Shown: positions 61,682-64,000 of the stretch, piece after piece
How positions within the stretch are numbered: the stretch's first letter is position 1
Layout of the letters: each line of letters starts with the position of its first letter
Source of the DNA: Paenarthrobacter histidinolovorans
Lineage (GTDB): Bacteria; Actinomycetota; Actinomycetes; Actinomycetales; Micrococcaceae
Length of the DNA: 64,000 bases
Direction: 5' to 3'
Assembly (NCBI RefSeq): GCF_014647595.1
Contig: NZ_BMPM01000007.1
Coordinates: forward strand, 124,001-188,000
Notes under the pieces: model-generated
Database searches by the model: none
Told to the model about the DNA's origin: nothing
Seen by the model: only the letters and a program-made list of their open reading frames with translations
Position numbers and translations under genes: made by a program

Positions 61682-63142
61682 ATGACTACAGAGATTGCTG
61701 ACGGAGTTGGATTCCGTTCCCGGCGCGGACCCATCCTCATTGCCCTCATGCTTTCCACTGGCTTGGTGGCCATCGATTCAACGATCGTCGCCACGGCCGT
61801 GCCCTCCATTGTGGAAGACATCGGCGGCTTCAGTTCCTTCCCCTGGCTTTTCTCGGCGTACTTGCTGGCGCAGGCCGTTTCGGTGCCTATTTACGCCAAG
61901 CTTTCCGATGTCGTGGGCAGGAAGCCCATCATCCTGAGCGGCATCGGCCTTTTCCTGCTGGGGTCCATCCTGTGTGGGCTGGCATGGAGCATGCCGGCGC
62001 TGATTGCCTTCCGGGTGCTTCAAGGCCTCGGGGCAGGTGCCGTGCAGCCGGTGTCAATCACCATCGCAGGGGACATCTACACCCTCGCCGAGCGTGCCAA
62101 AGTGCAAGGCTATCTGGCCAGCGTGTGGGCCATCTCTTCCGTGGTGGGCCCTACGTTGGGCGGTGTCTTTGCTTCTCTGGGGATCTGGCGCTGGATCTTC
62201 CTGATCAACATCCCGTTGTGCTTCCTGGCGGGCTGGATGTTGGTGCGTACCTTCCATGAGAACGTCGAGCGGGCCAAGCACCGTATTGACTACCTGGGGG
62301 CCACCCTGCTGACCGTTTCCTTGAGCCTGCTGATCCTCGGTGCGCTTGAGGGTGGCCAGGCGTGGGCCTGGAACTCACCTGTCAGCATCACGGTCTTCGC
62401 GGTGGGTACTTTGCTGTTGGGTGCTTTTGTCCTGGCTGAGCGGAGGGCCGCTGAGCCGATCCTCCCGTCGTGGGTGCTGTCGCGGCGGCTGCTCGCCACC
62501 ACGGCATTCATCTCCTTCGGCGTTGGCGCGGTCATGCTGGGACTTACTTCGTACGTCCCAACGTTCCTCGAAGGGTCCTTGAAGACTTCTCCCATCCTGG
62601 CCGGTCTCGCCCTGGCTGCCTTGACCGTGGGCTGGCCGATCAGTGCATCGCAGGCCGGCCGGTTCTATCTCCGGATCGGGTTCAAACGGACGGCCTTGAT
62701 TGGGATCTCCATATCGGTGGCGGGCGCGGCGGTCCTCGCGTCCACGGCGACCTCGCCCAACGTCGTGTTTGTGGCACTGGCCTGCTTCATTGTTGGCCTG
62801 GGGCTTGGGCTGGTGGCGACCCCCAGCCTCATTGCCGCCCAGTCAAGCGTGGAATGGAACGAACGCGGAGTAGTCACCGGAACCAACCTCTTTGCCCGTT
62901 CCATCGGCAGCGCGTTGGGAGTGGCCGTCTTTGGCGCGATCGCCAACGCTATCTATGCCAACGGTCCATCCGGCGGAGCTGATCCGCAAACCACGGTGAG
63001 CGCATCCGCAGCGGTGTTCGTGGCCGTGCTGGTCAGCGCCGTACTCACTGTGGTGGCCGTGATCGCCATGCCCGCTGCGCAGCGGGCGGACAGCAACACC
63101 CCGACAGACGCAAAGGCCACCTCGGCACCTGTGGAGGACTAG
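61682..63142 (+). CDS. MFS transporter, DHA2 (EmrB/QacA) drug exporter type
   Basis: 486 residues, 14 predicted helices. LMLSTGLVAIDSTIVATAVPSIVEDIGGFSSFPWLFSAYLLAQAVSVPIYAKLSDVVGRKPI contains motif D1 and motif A (GKLSDVVGRKP type). FRVLQGLGAGAVQPVSITIAGDI is motif B, and SSVVGPTLGGVFASLGIWRWIFLINIP is motif C. It exports hydrophobic drugs or metabolites with H+. Start ATG 61682 (GGGGATGAG upstream) preferred over earlier in-frame ATGs. It follows the TetR gene but with a separate upstream region. Confidence 0.92.
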   Translation: MTTEIADGVGFRSRRGPILIALMLSTGLVAIDSTIVATAVPSIVEDIGGFSSFPWLFSAYLLAQAVSVPIYAKLSDVVGRKPIILSGIGLFLLGSILCGLAWSMPALIAFRVLQGLGAGAVQPVSITIAGDIYTLAERAKVQGYLASVWAISSVVGPTLGGVFASLGIWRWIFLINIPLCFLAGWMLVRTFHENVERAKHRIDYLGATLLTVSLSLLILGALEGGQAWAWNSPVSITVFAVGTLLLGAFVLAERRAAEPILPSWVLSRRLLATTAFISFGVGAVMLGLTSYVPTFLEGSLKTSPILAGLALAALTVGWPISASQAGRFYLRIGFKRTALIGISISVAGAAVLASTATSPNVVFVALACFIVGLGLGLVATPSLIAAQSSVEWNERGVVTGTNLFARSIGSALGVAVFGAIANAIYANGPSGGADPQTTVSASAAVFVAVLVSAVLTVVAVIAMPAAQRADSNTPTDAKATSAPVED

Positions 63143-63152
63143 TCTCAAACGC

Positions 63153-64000
63153 ATGAATGAACTGATCACCGGCACTCTGGAAAAGCTCTTTGAAGGCACA
63201 GTATGGGCCGAGGGGCCGGTCTGGATACCGGGATCGCAGACGGTTCGCTGGAGCGACATCCCCAACAACCGCATCCTTGAGTTCAACCCAGCAACCGGCG
63301 GCACGCGCGAGTACGCCACCGCCGTCGAGTACACCAACGGCCGGACCCTCCACCCCGACGGGAGCGTGGTGCAGTGCAGTCACGGCCGAAGGCGCGTGGA
63401 GCGGGATCACGACGGCGACGTCACGGCTATCGTCGACTCGTTCGGTGGGCATCGGCTCAACTCGCCCAACGATGTGGTGGTCGCCAAGGATGGAACGGTG
63501 TGGTTCACCGATCCTCCCTATGGAATCCTGCCGGGCACCGTTGAAGGTCATGAAGGCGAGCAGGAATACGGTGGCTGCTACGTGTTCCGGTTCGACCCGG
63601 CAACGGATGAACTGACGCCGGTCATCACGGATCTGGTCCACCCGAACGGGCTGGCATTCTCGCCGGACGAATCGCTGCTGTACGTTTCCGACACTGCCGG
63701 ACCTTCCCGTGGAGTCCCGTTCCGGATGGCCGTCTATCCAGTAAAGGATGGCTAATGCGGGTCCGGAACGACGTTCGTGGAACTGGAGGAGGACAGGGCT
63801 TCGGACGGTTTCCGCGTTGACGTTGAAGGCCGGTTGTGGACTTCGGCAGGCGCATCGGTGCGGGTCTACGCGCCCGACGGCGGGCTGCTTGCCGCCGTCG
63901 AACTTCCGGAGAAGGTTTCCAACCTGTGTTTCGGTGGTCCCGACGGGCATGACCTGTACATCACGGCCACCACATCCTTGTACCGTCTCGGTACGGGGAC
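63153..64000 (+). pseudogene. SMP-30/gluconolactonase-type gene with in-frame TAA, also cut by the right edge
   Basis: Codons 1-200 encode the first two thirds of a six-bladed SMP-30/gluconolactonase-like beta-propeller: GTVWAEGPVWIPG, VRWSDIPNNRILEF, GHRLNSPNDVVVAKDGTVWFTDPPYGI, HPNGLAFSPDESLLYVSDT. TAA at 63753-63755 stops it, yet the same frame continues without another stop to base 64000 and reads as the missing part (VELEEDRASDGFRVDVEGRLW, then GASVRVYAPDGGLLAAVELPEKV). So one nonsense codon interrupts an otherwise intact gene. TAGTCT lies seven bases before ATG 63153 (leaderless). Confidence 0.85.

Overview
This 64 kb window looks like core chromosome of a high-GC actinobacterium of the Arthrobacter/Paenarthrobacter group. 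The best marker is a choline oxidase (16886-18538) that keeps, at the same numbering, every active-site residue known from Arthrobacter globiformis CodA. Other markers are the fba-DUF3151 pair, a SpoU methyltransferase, pyrE and purA in an actinobacterial order, Tat-type signals, DUF222-HNH genes, and many genes whose start codon lies 6-7 bases after a TAnnnT -10 box (leaderless transcription). I see no tRNA, rRNA, CRISPR array, prophage or intact insertion sequence.

Layout. 1-4.4 kb: a glycogen-debranching-type glucosidase cut by the left edge, a small winged-helix-like protein, a DNA photolyase and a membrane protein. 4.5-8.9 kb: a distal valine-degradation operon (mmsA, 3-hydroxyisobutyryl-CoA hydrolase, mmsB, enoyl-CoA hydratase). 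8.9-14.9 kb: TenA-like protein, DUF222-HNH protein, MarR regulator with acyl-CoA synthetase, and a divergent acyl-CoA dehydrogenase. 14.9-20.1 kb: choline-to-glycine-betaine module (APC permease, choline oxidase, betaine-aldehyde dehydrogenase). The permease unit and the betB-codA unit share a duplicated leaderless promoter carrying two palindromic operators. 20.1-26.7 kb: membrane-anchored molybdopterin oxidoreductase, TetR, MerR/TipA-like and PadR regulators, nadE and a LacI regulator. 

26.8-43.2 kb is a carbohydrate-acid region. One run of ten close or overlapping genes encodes an ABC importer, two xylose-isomerase-like TIM barrels, a Gfo/Idh dehydrogenase, glucuronate isomerase, a fructuronate-reductase-type enzyme, mannonate dehydratase and gluconokinase. 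Together they would take up a glucuronate-containing sugar and turn glucuronate into 2-keto-3-deoxygluconate. No glycoside hydrolase is present. It is followed by a ChvE-GguA-GguB type sugar importer with its own LacI regulator and a pair of inverted operators.

43.2-58.2 kb is mainly housekeeping: pyrE, hydrolase, phosphatases, SpoU methyltransferase, fba, DUF3151, TfoX-like protein and purA. Inserted in it (52.8-56.6 kb) is a four-gene surface-protein operon with a dedicated SipW-type signal peptidase and two substrates sharing an AWTD(N/S)EW signal-peptide motif. This is the most interesting candidate system in the window. 58.2-64 kb: orphan GAF histidine kinase, a TetR-controlled ABC-2-like membrane protein, an MFS drug-type exporter, and an SMP-30 gene broken by an in-frame TAA and then cut by the right edge.
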